This document shows positions 49,911 to 60,048 of a DNA stretch of 64,000 nucleotides, piece after piece. The DNA is taken from NCBI RefSeq assembly GCF_001426745.1, contig NZ_LMFI01000010.1:249248-313247 (forward strand), given 5' to 3'. The notes under the pieces are model-generated. The model ran no database searches and was not told where the DNA came from. It worked only from the letters and a program-made list of their open reading frames with translations. The position numbers and the translations under genes are program-made. This stretch comes from Nocardioides sp. Root140. GTDB lineage: Bacteria; Actinomycetota; Actinomycetes; Propionibacteriales; Nocardioidaceae. How positions within the stretch are numbered: position 1 is the first letter of the stretch; every line of letters starts with the position of its first letter.

Positions 49911-52900
49911 TCAGGAGGTCGCGAGCAACCCGCGCACCAGCCGCAGCCCCACCGACATGCGGGCCAGGTCGGCGTCGTCGTCGGAGCAGATCTCCTGCAG
50001 GGTCGCGACCGCACGGGTGATGACCACCTCGTCCTCGTCCTCCCAGTCGGCGATGCGTGCCGCTGCCGAGTCGTCGGTCGAGGTCGAGGTGAGCACCTGT
50101 GCGGTCAGCTGGGCGTGCACGGCGTACAGGTCGTCGCGCAGCGCAGCCCGCGCCATGGTCTGCCAACGATCGGCCCGCGGCAGCCCGAGGATGCGTCCGA
50201 CCAGCAACGGCAGTCCGAGCCGCTCCCCCAGTGCGAAGTGCACGCGGGCCACCTCGAAGGGGTCGACGTCGATGGCGACGGCGGTCTCGACGATGCCCAG
50301 GGCCATGTAGGCCGGCGGAAGCACCGCGACGCGTTCGGCGAGGTCCTCCGGGACGCCACGTTCGACGAGCCCGCCCTTGCGCTCCTCGAACGCCGCCAGC
50401 AGGCCCCCCGACATCAGTGTCGGCAGCTCGGCCATCACCTTCTGCACGGTCACCGAGAAGAAGTCGACGGTCGCCTCACTGTCGATGGGTGGCCGGCGGT
50501 TGTTGACCAACCAGCGTGAGGCCCGCTCGACCAGGGTGCGCATCTCGATGCGCATGCGGGTCTGGACGTCGGCCGGAATCCGGTTGTCGTAGGACGCGAT
50601 CTCGTCTCGCAGCGCCAGGGACCCGAAGATCTCGCGGGCCACGAAGTTGGCGCGGGTCAGCTCGGCGGCCGAGGCCCCGGTCTCACCGGCCAGCCGGGGC
50701 CAGAACGTGATGCCCGCACCGTTGACCAGGTCGTTGACCACCTGGGTCACGATGATCTCGCGGCGCAGCGGGTGGGTCTCCATCTGGTTGCGGTAGCCCT
50801 GGCGCATCTTCTTGGGGAAGTAGGCGAACAGGTCGGCCCGCAGGTAGGGGTCGTCGGGCAGGTCGGAGGCGAGCAGCTCGTCGGCCAGCACGATCTTGGT
50901 CCACGCCATCAGCACGCACAGCTCGGGCAGTCGCAGGCCCTCACCGCGGTCGAGGCGGCGACGCACCTGGCGCGAGGTCGGCAGTGCCTCGAGGTCGCGG
51001 TTGAGCACGCCCCGGCGCTCGAGATCCTTCATCCAGTCCTCGTGGACGTGCAGCAACGGTCCGGAGTGCGCCACCGCGTTGGCCAGTGCGAGGTTCTGCT
51101 CGTAGTTGTCGCGCAGCACCAGATCGGCGACCTCGTCGGTCATCGTGGCCAGCAGCTCGTTGCGTTGCTTGAGGGTGAGGTCGCCGTCGCGCACCACACC
51201 GTCGAGCAGGATCTTGATGTTGACCTCGTGGTCGGAGGTGTCGACACCGGCCGAGTTGTCGATGAAGTCGGTGTTGATGCGTCCACCGTTCTCGGCGTAC
51301 TCGATGCGGCCGAGCTGGGTCAGGCCCAGGTTGCCGCCCTCGCCGACACAACGCACCCGCAGCTCCTCGCCGTTGATGCGGATGGTGTCGTTGGCCTTGT
51401 CGCCCGCGTCGGCGTGGGTCTCGTCGGCGGACTTGACGTAGGTGCCGATGCCGCCGTTCCAGAGCAGGTCGACGGGCGCCTTGAGGATCGCCTTCATCAG
51501 GTCGCTCGGGGCCATCGACGTGATGGCGGCGTCGATGTCGAGCGCCTCGCACACCTGGGGCGTCAGCGGGATCGACTTCAGCGAGCGGGGGAAGACGCCG
51601 CCACCCTCGGAGATCAGCGGCCTGTCGTAGTCCTGCCACGACGAGCGCGGCAGGTCGAAGAGCCGACGGCGTTCGACGTACGACGTCGCGGCGTCTGGCG
51701 TCGGGTCGAGGAAGATGTCGCGGTGGTCGAACGCGGCCACCAGTCGGGTGTGCTCGGAGCACAGCATGCCGTTGCCGAAGACGTCGCCGGACATGTCACC
51801 GACGCCGACCGCGGTGAAGTCCTCGGACTGGCAGTCGACACCCATCTCACGGAAGTGGCGCTGCACCGACACCCAGGCGCCGCGGGCGGTGATGCCCATG
51901 CCCTTGTGGTCGTAGCCCACCGAGCCGCCGGAGGCGAACGCGTCGCCGAGCCAGAAGCCGTAGTCGGCCGCGACTCCGTTGGCGATGTCGGAGAACGACG
52001 CGGTGCCCTTGTCGGCCGCGACCACGAGGTAGGAGTCGTCACCGTCGTGGCGGACCACGTCGACGGGAGGCACGGTCTCCCCGTTGACCAGGTTGTCGGT
52101 GATGTCGAGCATTCCCGAGATGAAGGTCTTGTAGCAGGTGATGCCCTCGGCCAGCCAGGCCTCCCGGTCGGACATGTCGGGGAGCTGCTTGCAGAAGAAG
52201 CCGCCCTTCGAGCCGACCGGGACGATGACGGTGTTCTTCACCATCTGCGCCTTGACCAGGCCGAGCACCTCGGTGCGGAAGTCGTCGCGTCGGTCGGACC
52301 AGCGCAGGCCGCCGCGGGCGACCGCGCCGAACCTCAGGTGCACGCCCTCGACCCGCGGCGAGTAGACGAAGATCTCGTACTTGGGCCGCGGCTCGGGCAG
52401 GTCGGGGATCGCCGACGGCTCGAGCTTGAAGGAGATGTAGGGCTTGCTGCCGCCCTCCTGGAAGTAGTTCGTGCGCAGGGTGGCGTCGATGATCGTGCGG
52501 TAGGACCGGAGGATGCGGTCCTGGTCGAGGCTGGCCACGTCGTCGAGGGCCCGGTCGATGCGCTTGCAGATCGCGTCGGCGTCGGTGTCGGAGGCCGGGT
52601 CAAACCGGGCCTCGAACAGCTGCACCAGCAGCCGGGTGATGTCGACGTTGTTGCGCAGCGCGTCCTCGATGTAGTCCTGCGCGAACGGCGTACCGCCCTG
52701 GCGCATGTACTTCGCGAACGCACGCAACACGGTGGCCTGGCGCCAGGTCAGCTCGGCGGCCAGCACCAGGGCGTTGAAGCCGTCGATCTCGTTGCGGCCC
52801 TCCCAGACGGCGCGGATCGCGTCCTGGAAGAGCTCGCGGGCGTTCGGCGGCAGGTCGCGGTGGTAGGAGAGGCCGAACTCGTAGATGTGCGAGGGCCGCC

Positions 52901-54740
52901 GCAGCATCTCGAGCTCGTAGGGCCGCTCGTCGACCACCTCGACGCCCATGGAGCTCAGCATCGGCAGGATCTGGCTCAACGACAGGGGCGAGCCGATCCG
53001 GTAGATCTTCAGCCGGGCCTCACCACGGTCGGCGTCGACCGGTACGTAGAGCGAGAGGTCGATCCCCTCGTCACCCGTCAGGGCCTCGAGCCGACCGAGG
53101 TCGACGGCACCGGTGCGGGGCGCGAAGTCCTCCTTGTAGGCCTCGGGGAACGACTCGACGTAGGAGCGGCTGAGTCGCGCGCCGGTCTCCTCGCCGTACT
53201 CGCTGACCACGGCGCTGGTGAAGTCGTCCTGCCAAGACCGGGCCGCCTCGACCAGCTGCCGCTCGAGCTCGGCGGCGTCGACGTCGTCGACGAACCCGTC
53301 CTTCGGAGGGCGTACGACGAAGTGGACCCGGGCCATGTTGGACTCGCTGACCCGGACCGTGAACTCGACGGAGTCGCCGCCGAGCCGGTCGCGCAGGATC
53401 GCGGCGATCCGCTCACGGACGGTCGTGTTGTAGCGGTCGCGGGGCAGGTAGACCAGGCACGAGAGGTAGCGGCCGTAGGTGTCGCGGCGGATGAACAGCC
53501 GCAGCTGGCGCCGTTCGCGGGTGTACATGACGGCTTCCGCGATCTCGCTGAGCTGGTCGACCGGGGTCTGGAACAGCTCGTCGCGGGGGTAGTTCTCGAG
53601 GGTGTCCATCAACGCCTTGCCGGCGTGGCTGTGCGGCTCGAAGCCGACCCGGCTCATCACCTGGCTGGCCTTCTCGCGCAGCAGCGGGATGCGGGTCAGC
53701 GACTCGGTGTAGGCGGCACTGGAGAAGAGCCCGAGGAAGCGTCGTTCGCCGACCACCTCGCCGGCCTCGTCGAAGACCTTGACGCCGACGTAGTCGAGAT
53801 AGGCGTCGCGGTGCACGGTGGCGCGGGAGTTGGCCTTGGCCAGCACCAGCAGCACCTTCTCGCGAGCCTTCGCCTTGACCAGGGCCGGCAGCTTCGCGGT
53901 CGACGTGGTCAGGTCGGGGTCGGAGCGCAGGATGCCGTAGCCGGTGCCGGGCACGGCGCGCAGCACGTCTTCGCCGTTGACGACGTCGAGGCGGTACTCG
54001 CGGTAGCCCAGGAAGGTGAAGTGGTCGTCGGCGAGCCAGGTCAGCAGGTCTCGACCCTGCTGGAGCTCGTCCTCAGGCAGGGGCGGCGGGTCCGTGGAGA
54101 GGTCCTCGACGATCTCCCGGATCTTGTCGTGCATGCGCTGCCAGTCCTCGACGGCCTCGCGGACGTCGCGCAGCACCTTGTGCAGGGCGGCCTCGATCTC
54201 GGCGACGTCGTCGCCCTCGGGGATGCGGTCGATCTCGACGTGCATCCACGACTCACGGACCGACTGGTCGCCCTCGGACGCGGCGACGCCGTCCTGGGCG
54301 ACGGCGGTGTCCTGGAGGTCACCGGTGATCGAGCGCACCACGTCGAAGTGCGGGTGCACGATCACGTGCAGGTTGCGCTGCTGCTCGGCCAGAGCCATGG
54401 TCACCGAGTCGACCAGGAACGGCATGTCGTCGGTGACCACCTCGACGACCGAGTGCGCGTTGGCCGACCAGCCGTGCTCCTGCACCGTCGGGGTGAACAC
54501 ACGCACGTTGGCCGTACCCTGCGGTCGGTTCTGGGCCAGCCGCCAGTGGCTGGCCAGGGCTCCGTAGAGGTCGACCTCACTGCGGTCGCACACGTCCTCG
54601 GGCGCGACGTGGCGGTAGTAGGCCTTCAGCATCGCTGGAACGAGCTCGAGCGGGGGTCCGCCGGTGCCCTTGCGATGCGTGGCCAGATCGGTGGCCTTGG
54701 CGATCAGCGTGGACTTGTTGTCATCGAGGGTGTTCGACAC
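49911..54740 (-). CDS. gdhB: large NAD-specific glutamate dehydrogenase
   Basis: A 1609-aa enzyme of the 180-kDa NAD-GDH class, which deaminates glutamate to 2-oxoglutarate and ammonia. The N-terminal 600 residues hold the ACT-like regulatory repeats of this class (LVDSVTMALAEQQRNLHVIVHP; VYLPRDRYNTTVRERIAAIL). The central catalytic part has GGLRWSDRRDDFRTEVLGLV, MVKNTVIVPVGSKGGFF and the NAD-binding AVGVGDMSGDVFGNGMLCSE. Length equals the family norm. The GTG start at 54740 has no good ribosome site and a leaderless transcript is possible. With pruA nearby, it would finish proline catabolism by turning glutamate into 2-oxoglutarate. Confidence 0.95.
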   Translation of the reverse strand: MSNTLDDNKSTLIAKATDLATHRKGTGGPPLELVPAMLKAYYRHVAPEDVCDRSEVDLYGALASHWRLAQNRPQGTANVRVFTPTVQEHGWSANAHSVVEVVTDDMPFLVDSVTMALAEQQRNLHVIVHPHFDVVRSITGDLQDTAVAQDGVAASEGDQSVRESWMHVEIDRIPEGDDVAEIEAALHKVLRDVREAVEDWQRMHDKIREIVEDLSTDPPPLPEDELQQGRDLLTWLADDHFTFLGYREYRLDVVNGEDVLRAVPGTGYGILRSDPDLTTSTAKLPALVKAKAREKVLLVLAKANSRATVHRDAYLDYVGVKVFDEAGEVVGERRFLGLFSSAAYTESLTRIPLLREKASQVMSRVGFEPHSHAGKALMDTLENYPRDELFQTPVDQLSEIAEAVMYTRERRQLRLFIRRDTYGRYLSCLVYLPRDRYNTTVRERIAAILRDRLGGDSVEFTVRVSESNMARVHFVVRPPKDGFVDDVDAAELERQLVEAARSWQDDFTSAVVSEYGEETGARLSRSYVESFPEAYKEDFAPRTGAVDLGRLEALTGDEGIDLSLYVPVDADRGEARLKIYRIGSPLSLSQILPMLSSMGVEVVDERPYELEMLRRPSHIYEFGLSYHRDLPPNARELFQDAIRAVWEGRNEIDGFNALVLAAELTWRQATVLRAFAKYMRQGGTPFAQDYIEDALRNNVDITRLLVQLFEARFDPASDTDADAICKRIDRALDDVASLDQDRILRSYRTIIDATLRTNYFQEGGSKPYISFKLEPSAIPDLPEPRPKYEIFVYSPRVEGVHLRFGAVARGGLRWSDRRDDFRTEVLGLVKAQMVKNTVIVPVGSKGGFFCKQLPDMSDREAWLAEGITCYKTFISGMLDITDNLVNGETVPPVDVVRHDGDDSYLVVAADKGTASFSDIANGVAADYGFWLGDAFASGGSVGYDHKGMGITARGAWVSVQRHFREMGVDCQSEDFTAVGVGDMSGDVFGNGMLCSEHTRLVAAFDHRDIFLDPTPDAATSYVERRRLFDLPRSSWQDYDRPLISEGGGVFPRSLKSIPLTPQVCEALDIDAAITSMAPSDLMKAILKAPVDLLWNGGIGTYVKSADETHADAGDKANDTIRINGEELRVRCVGEGGNLGLTQLGRIEYAENGGRINTDFIDNSAGVDTSDHEVNIKILLDGVVRDGDLTLKQRNELLATMTDEVADLVLRDNYEQNLALANAVAHSGPLLHVHEDWMKDLERRGVLNRDLEALPTSRQVRRRLDRGEGLRLPELCVLMAWTKIVLADELLASDLPDDPYLRADLFAYFPKKMRQGYRNQMETHPLRREIIVTQVVNDLVNGAGITFWPRLAGETGASAAELTRANFVAREIFGSLALRDEIASYDNRIPADVQTRMRIEMRTLVERASRWLVNNRRPPIDSEATVDFFSVTVQKVMAELPTLMSGGLLAAFEERKGGLVERGVPEDLAERVAVLPPAYMALGIVETAVAIDVDPFEVARVHFALGERLGLPLLVGRILGLPRADRWQTMARAALRDDLYAVHAQLTAQVLTSTSTDDSAAARIADWEDEDEVVITRAVATLQEICSDDDADLARMSVGLRLVRGLLATS

Positions 54741-54850
54741 AACTCGACACTAGGGCCGGGAGTGTGACGGCGACAACACCAGCCCCCGACGCGGCGGGAA
54801 CGTCATCGAAACGTTAGGCGTCGACCGCGAATTCGGCCATGATGTGCGGC

Positions 54851-55321
54851 ATGAAGATCCAGCACTCCGTCAGGTACGACGCCCCGGTCGGCGAGGTATA
54901 CGCGATGCTCACCGACCCCGCCTTCCGCGAGAGGGCGTCGCAGGCCCAGGAGGTCATCTCGCTCGACGTCACGGTCGAGGGCGAGTCGGTCAACATCGAC
55001 ATGGTCCAGCCCAACACCGACATCCCGTCGTTCGCCAGGAAGTTCGCCGGCGAGACCAGTCACGCCATCCAGGCCGAGCAGTGGTCGCAGGGCACGACCG
55101 CCGAGTTCTCGGTCACCATCCCCGGGAAGCCCGGCAGCATCACCGGCACCCGCCGCCTGGTCGCGGACGGCGACGCCACCCTCGACACCTTCGACGGCGA
55201 GGCCACGGCCAGGATCCCGTTGATCGGTGGCAAGATCGAGAAGCTCATTGCCGACAAGCTCAAGGACGGCTGGAACACCGAGCACGGTGTCGGTGTCGCC
55301 TGGCTGGAAGGAAACCGATGA
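54851..55321 (+). CDS. DUF2505 family protein (first of a tandem pair)
   Basis: A 156-aa protein of the actinobacterial DUF2505 family, probably an SRPBCC/START-like fold. It starts MKIQHSVRYDAPVGEVYAML and carries PSFARKFAG and VTIPGKPGSITGTRRL, with a C-terminal ARIPLIGGKIEKLIADKL. The biochemical function of the family is unknown; the fold suggests binding of a hydrophobic ligand. An ATG four codons upstream is possible. The stop overlaps the start of the paralogue that follows (ATGA). It is divergent from glutamate dehydrogenase. Confidence 0.85.
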   Translation: MKIQHSVRYDAPVGEVYAMLTDPAFRERASQAQEVISLDVTVEGESVNIDMVQPNTDIPSFARKFAGETSHAIQAEQWSQGTTAEFSVTIPGKPGSITGTRRLVADGDATLDTFDGEATARIPLIGGKIEKLIADKLKDGWNTEHGVGVAWLEGNR

Positions 55322-55809
55322 AGAAGCTCACGCACGAACTGACCTACCCCGGGGCGACCGTCGAACAGGTGGTCGCCATGGTCTCCGACCCGGCCTTCCG
55401 CGAGGCGGTCGCCGACTACCAGGGCGTCGTCCGCAGGACCGTCACCGTGTCGGGTGAGGTGCCCGCGAAGAAGATCGAGGTCGAGATCGTGCACGGCACC
55501 GACCGGGTGCCGTCGTTCGCCAAGAAGTTCGTCGGCGACGAGATCCCGATCGTGCAGGTCGAGAAGTGGACCTCCGACACCGCTGCCGACGTCGAGGTCA
55601 CGATTCCCGGCAAGCCCGGGGACATGAAGGGCACCGCCCGCATCGAACAGCGCGGGGACGACGTCGTCGAGACCCTGGACCTCGCCGTACAGGTGAAGAT
55701 CCCGCTGGTCGGCGGCAAGGTCGAGGACCTCATCGTCGGGTTGCTGGCCAAGGGCTTCAAGGCCGAGAACAAGGTGGGCGTCAAGTGGCTCGCGGGCGAG
55801 TGGAGCTGA
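55318..55809 (+). CDS. DUF2505 family protein (second of a tandem pair)
   Basis: A 163-aa paralogue of the preceding gene. It shares the start KKLTHELTYPGATVEQV, the core PSFAKKFVG and VTIPGKPGDMKGTARI, and the end IPLVGGKVEDLIVGLLAKG. GGAAGGAAACCG precedes the ATG, and the 4-bp overlap implies coupled translation, so the two proteins may form a heteromer. Function unknown. Its last 29 bases overlap a small convergent frame on the minus strand. Confidence 0.87.
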   Translation: MKKLTHELTYPGATVEQVVAMVSDPAFREAVADYQGVVRRTVTVSGEVPAKKIEVEIVHGTDRVPSFAKKFVGDEIPIVQVEKWTSDTAADVEVTIPGKPGDMKGTARIEQRGDDVVETLDLAVQVKIPLVGGKVEDLIVGLLAKGFKAENKVGVKWLAGEWS

Positions 55810-55975
55810 CCTCGTCGCCTTCATCACCGGGCGGCTCTGCTGCGATGTCGCGGCGTCGTACGACGTACACGACGGCTGCCAGGACCAGGAACGGTCCGAA
55901 CGCCACGGCCACCACGAGCCACTGCTCGTAGGCGTGCAACTGGCCCATGTGCAGGGCAGTGATCAGTGAAGTCAT
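55781..55975 (-). CDS. possible small single-span membrane protein
   Basis: A 64-aa frame with a hydrophobic helix (WLVVAVAFGPFLVLAAVVYVV), a positive RRR stop-transfer and an acidic tail. It overlaps the end of the second DUF2505 gene. The ATG at 55975 lies in the left arm of the terminator hairpin after pruA, which is an awkward place for a ribosome site; an internal ATG at 55948 gives 55 aa. The composition is that of a genuine small membrane protein, but the support is modest. Confidence 0.5.
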   Translation of the reverse strand: MTSLITALHMGQLHAYEQWLVVAVAFGPFLVLAAVVYVVRRRDIAAEPPGDEGDEVSSTRPRAT

Positions 55976-56011
55976 GACGGCCCCAGTGTCCCACCGGGGC
56001 CGTCATGCTTC
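55968..56011 (-). terminator. strong terminator hairpin after pruA
   Basis: ATGACGGCCCC-AGTGTCCCACC-GGGGCCGTCAT is a perfect 11-bp stem; with one bulged base it extends by GAAG/CTTC to about 16 pairs. On the minus strand it begins 10 bases after the pruA stop. Confidence 0.8.
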
Positions 56012-56021
56012 CTCTGCAGGG

Positions 56022-57659
<1,638 letters not shown>

Positions 57660-57663
57660 GGCG

Positions 57664-57692
57664 CGATCGTGTCAGAGAGTGAGGTTGCTCTC
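57664..57692 (-). promoter_or_regulatory. possible leaderless promoter of pruA
   Basis: On the minus strand TTGAGA (57687-57692) is followed after 17 bp by CACGAT (57664-57669), giving a predicted start point at about the pruA ATG (57659). A leaderless mRNA would agree with the lack of an evident ribosome site. This is a pattern-based guess. Confidence 0.3.
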
Positions 57693-57723
57693 AAATGCCT
57701 CCCCGCTCAGCCTGCTTCCGGGC

Positions 57724-58131
57724 TCAGGCCAGGTCGGCGATCTCCTGCGTCGCGAACCAGGCCAGCTCGGAGCCCTCCACCGTGGCGTCGGTCTGGTCGT
57801 CGACGTCGACGTGGGCGGCCGCGACGTGCTTCCACGTCAGGTCACCCGTCACGCGCACCGCGGTCGGCTCGCCCTCCATCTCGCGGGACTCCACGGAGCC
57901 CACGTCGGCGGCCACGACGATGCGACGGGCACCTACACCACGCAGGGACCACGACTCGTCGGCGGCCGCGGAGAGTGCGGCGTACTCCCACCCCTCGTCG
58001 TCGCCGTCCGGCCACGAGTCGCGCAGCCCCTCGGTGACCGCGTGCGCGTCGAGCGGCCCGGGGAGACGCGCGTCGGCGACCAACGCGGCCAGCCGCTCGG
58101 CGGTCAACGGCAGGTAGACCCGGGTGCTCAC
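57724..58131 (-). CDS. DUF6912-like conserved actinobacterial protein
   Basis: A 135-aa protein starting STRVYLPLTAERLAALVADA, with AVTEGLRDSWPDGDDEGWEY, AALSAAADES and RRIVVAADV. I recall this layout as the small actinobacterial DUF6912 family of unknown role; the family name is from memory. The GTG start overlaps the stop of the WS/DGAT-like gene (GTGA), so they are co-translated. The gene ends 64 bp before pruA begins, in the same direction. Confidence 0.7.
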   Translation of the reverse strand: MSTRVYLPLTAERLAALVADARLPGPLDAHAVTEGLRDSWPDGDDEGWEYAALSAAADESWSLRGVGARRIVVAADVGSVESREMEGEPTAVRVTGDLTWKHVAAAHVDVDDQTDATVEGSELAWFATQEIADLA

Positions 58132-59573
58132 AGCTTGCGCTCCGTCGTACGACGGCGGCCCCGGGGCGCGCGCGGACGGTCGTCGCTGGCCGAGTCGAGC
58201 AGCTCGTCGAGGGCCTCCTTGACGCACTGACCGAGGACCGCCACGTCGGGCAGGGCGTCACGGTCGGCGGTGATGCCGTAGTGGACGCGTCCGTCGTACG
58301 ACGTGACACCGATGGCGAGCGCCTGGCCGGGCAGCAACGGTTGCACCGGATAGGTCTCGACCATGCGGGCACCCGCCGCGTAGAGCGGGAACTGCGGCCC
58401 GGGCACGTTGGTGATCGTGAGGTGGAACCCCTTGCGTTGCTGGAGTGCCGCGACCCGGGAGCCGAGTGCGTGGAACGTGGTCGGGGCGAACCCGGCGATG
58501 CCGGCCAGCCGGTTGGCGGCGACGGCGCGACCGGTCTCGCGGTGGCTCTTGAACGCGTAGGAGACCTGGTGCAGGCGGATCACCGGACTGGCCTCGCCGA
58601 TCGGCAGGGTGACGAGGTGACCGGTGATCTGGGTGCCCAGCGAGGTGGCCTCGAGCTCGTCGTCGATCACCGACATGGGGACCATCGCGCGCAGCGACCG
58701 CATCGCCGACGACGAGGTCCCGCGGGCCATCAGCCAACTGCGCAGGGCGCCGGTCACGGTGGCCAGGATGACGTCGTTGACCGAGCCGCCGTGTGCCTTG
58801 CGGATCCGGCGGTAGTCCTCCAGGTCGGTGGAGACGGTGACGAAGCGGCGCTGCTCGGAGAGCTCGGCCGAGATCGGCGATTCGGGGGCGGGCCTTCGGT
58901 TGGCCAGCGCATTGACGACCGTGCGGGTGCGCTGGCGTGCCTCGGCGATGCGCCGGGTCGCGGCGTCGACCGTGCTCAGGGTGGTGGACATCAGCACGGC
59001 CGGCGAGCGCAGGTTGTCGAGGACGGCGTCCGTGGTCAGTCCCATGGGGGACGGCGCACGGCGGGGCGCCCAGTCGTCGGGCTCCAGGGACTTCGGCTCG
59101 GCCTTGGTGTCGAGCAGCACCTGGCCGAGGTCGACGGTCTCGACGCCGTCGACCAGGATCTGGTGCGACTTGGAGAGCACTGCCACCTTGCCGTCGGCCA
59201 GGCCCTCGATGAAGTAGACCTCCCACAGGGGCCGGCTCATGTCGAGCTGGCGACTCATGATCCGCGAGACCAGCTCACGCAGCTGCTCGATCGTGCCGGG
59301 TCGGGGCAGGCCCGAACGGCGCACGTGGAAGCCGAGGTCGAAGCGCGCGTCGTCGATCCACGCCGGGTTGGCGAAGCGTCCCGGCACCTGCTGGATGCGT
59401 TGGCGGTAGCGCGGCACGAACGCGATGCGCTCCCCGATCAGGTCGACCAGGGTCTGGTAGTCGAAGCCCGACTCCCCCGGCTCGAAGATCTCGAGGGTGG
59501 CGTTGTGCATGGGCGTGGACGCCGATTCGGTGTCCAGGAACGCCAAGTCCCTGGACCGTAGACGCTCGGTCAT
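58128..59573 (-). CDS. wax ester synthase/diacylglycerol acyltransferase-like protein (WS/DGAT family)
   Basis: A 481-aa member of the WS/DGAT family, which uses acyl-CoA to make triacylglycerol or wax esters. The start (RLRSRDLAFLDTESASTPMH) and the late TNVPGPQFPLYAAGARM are strongly conserved. The catalytic HHxxxDG is changed: residues 137-143 read HQILVDG, so the second histidine is glutamine. In well-studied enzymes that second histidine is catalytic, so activity may be altered or lost. The ATG at 59573 follows AGGGGTGAG; a longer frame is rejected. The gene overlaps the DUF6912-like gene and is divergent from a cupredoxin-like lipoprotein gene. Confidence 0.88.
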   Translation of the reverse strand: MTERLRSRDLAFLDTESASTPMHNATLEIFEPGESGFDYQTLVDLIGERIAFVPRYRQRIQQVPGRFANPAWIDDARFDLGFHVRRSGLPRPGTIEQLRELVSRIMSRQLDMSRPLWEVYFIEGLADGKVAVLSKSHQILVDGVETVDLGQVLLDTKAEPKSLEPDDWAPRRAPSPMGLTTDAVLDNLRSPAVLMSTTLSTVDAATRRIAEARQRTRTVVNALANRRPAPESPISAELSEQRRFVTVSTDLEDYRRIRKAHGGSVNDVILATVTGALRSWLMARGTSSSAMRSLRAMVPMSVIDDELEATSLGTQITGHLVTLPIGEASPVIRLHQVSYAFKSHRETGRAVAANRLAGIAGFAPTTFHALGSRVAALQQRKGFHLTITNVPGPQFPLYAAGARMVETYPVQPLLPGQALAIGVTSYDGRVHYGITADRDALPDVAVLGQCVKEALDELLDSASDDRPRAPRGRRRTTERKL

Positions 59574-59668
59574 TCCACTCACCCCTGTTCCAAGCAATTT
59601 GTCCTGCATGGGATTCTTGCAGAGGACCTGCCCGACCGGGGCCACGTCCATCGTCTGGAGGAGTCGCA

Positions 59669-60046
59669 GTGCACCGTCGTCGAAGGTTGGCCGCCGGGGC
59701 CGCCGCCGTCCTGATCAGCCTCACCGCGGTCTCCGCGTGCAGTTCCGAGGAGTCGGGCGACAAGGGCGGCACCAGCACCAAGGACGCCTCTGTCATCAAC
59801 GTCACGATCAAGGGCGACACGGTCGAGCCGAACGGCAAGCGCTACGACGTCTCGCTGAACCAGAAGGTGGAGTTCGTGATCGACGCCGACGAGGCCGGCG
59901 AGATCCACATCCACTCCAAGCCCGAGCAGGAGATCGCGTACGACGCGGGCACGTCCACGCATGACGTGAGCTTCGACAAGCCGGGCATCTTCGCGGTCGA
60001 GTCGCACGCGCTCGAGAAGACCATCGTCGAGCTCGAGGTTCGCTGA
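59669..60046 (+). CDS. cupredoxin-like lipoprotein
   Basis: A 125-aa exported protein. The signal peptide ends in the lipobox LTAVSAC, with acylated Cys at about residue 24. The mature part is a small beta-sandwich with VINVTIKGDTVEPNGKRYDV, VEFVIDADEAGEIHIHS and a final FAVESHALEKTIVELEV, the pattern of EfeO/cupredoxin-1 domains. A classical copper ligand set is incomplete (HIHS, SHA), so metal binding is uncertain. GTG is the start, after GGAGGAGTCGCA. It is two bases from the next gene and evidently works with that membrane protein. Confidence 0.82.
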   Translation: MHRRRRLAAGAAAVLISLTAVSACSSEESGDKGGTSTKDASVINVTIKGDTVEPNGKRYDVSLNQKVEFVIDADEAGEIHIHSKPEQEIAYDAGTSTHDVSFDKPGIFAVESHALEKTIVELEVR

Positions 60047-60048
60047 CC

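Noticed and set aside
50772..54767. Plus-strand open frame of about 1331 codons opposite glutamate dehydrogenase
   Set aside because: High GC removes stop codons on the opposite strand. The translation is a valine/glycine/arginine-rich shadow, while the minus strand encodes a full-length known enzyme.
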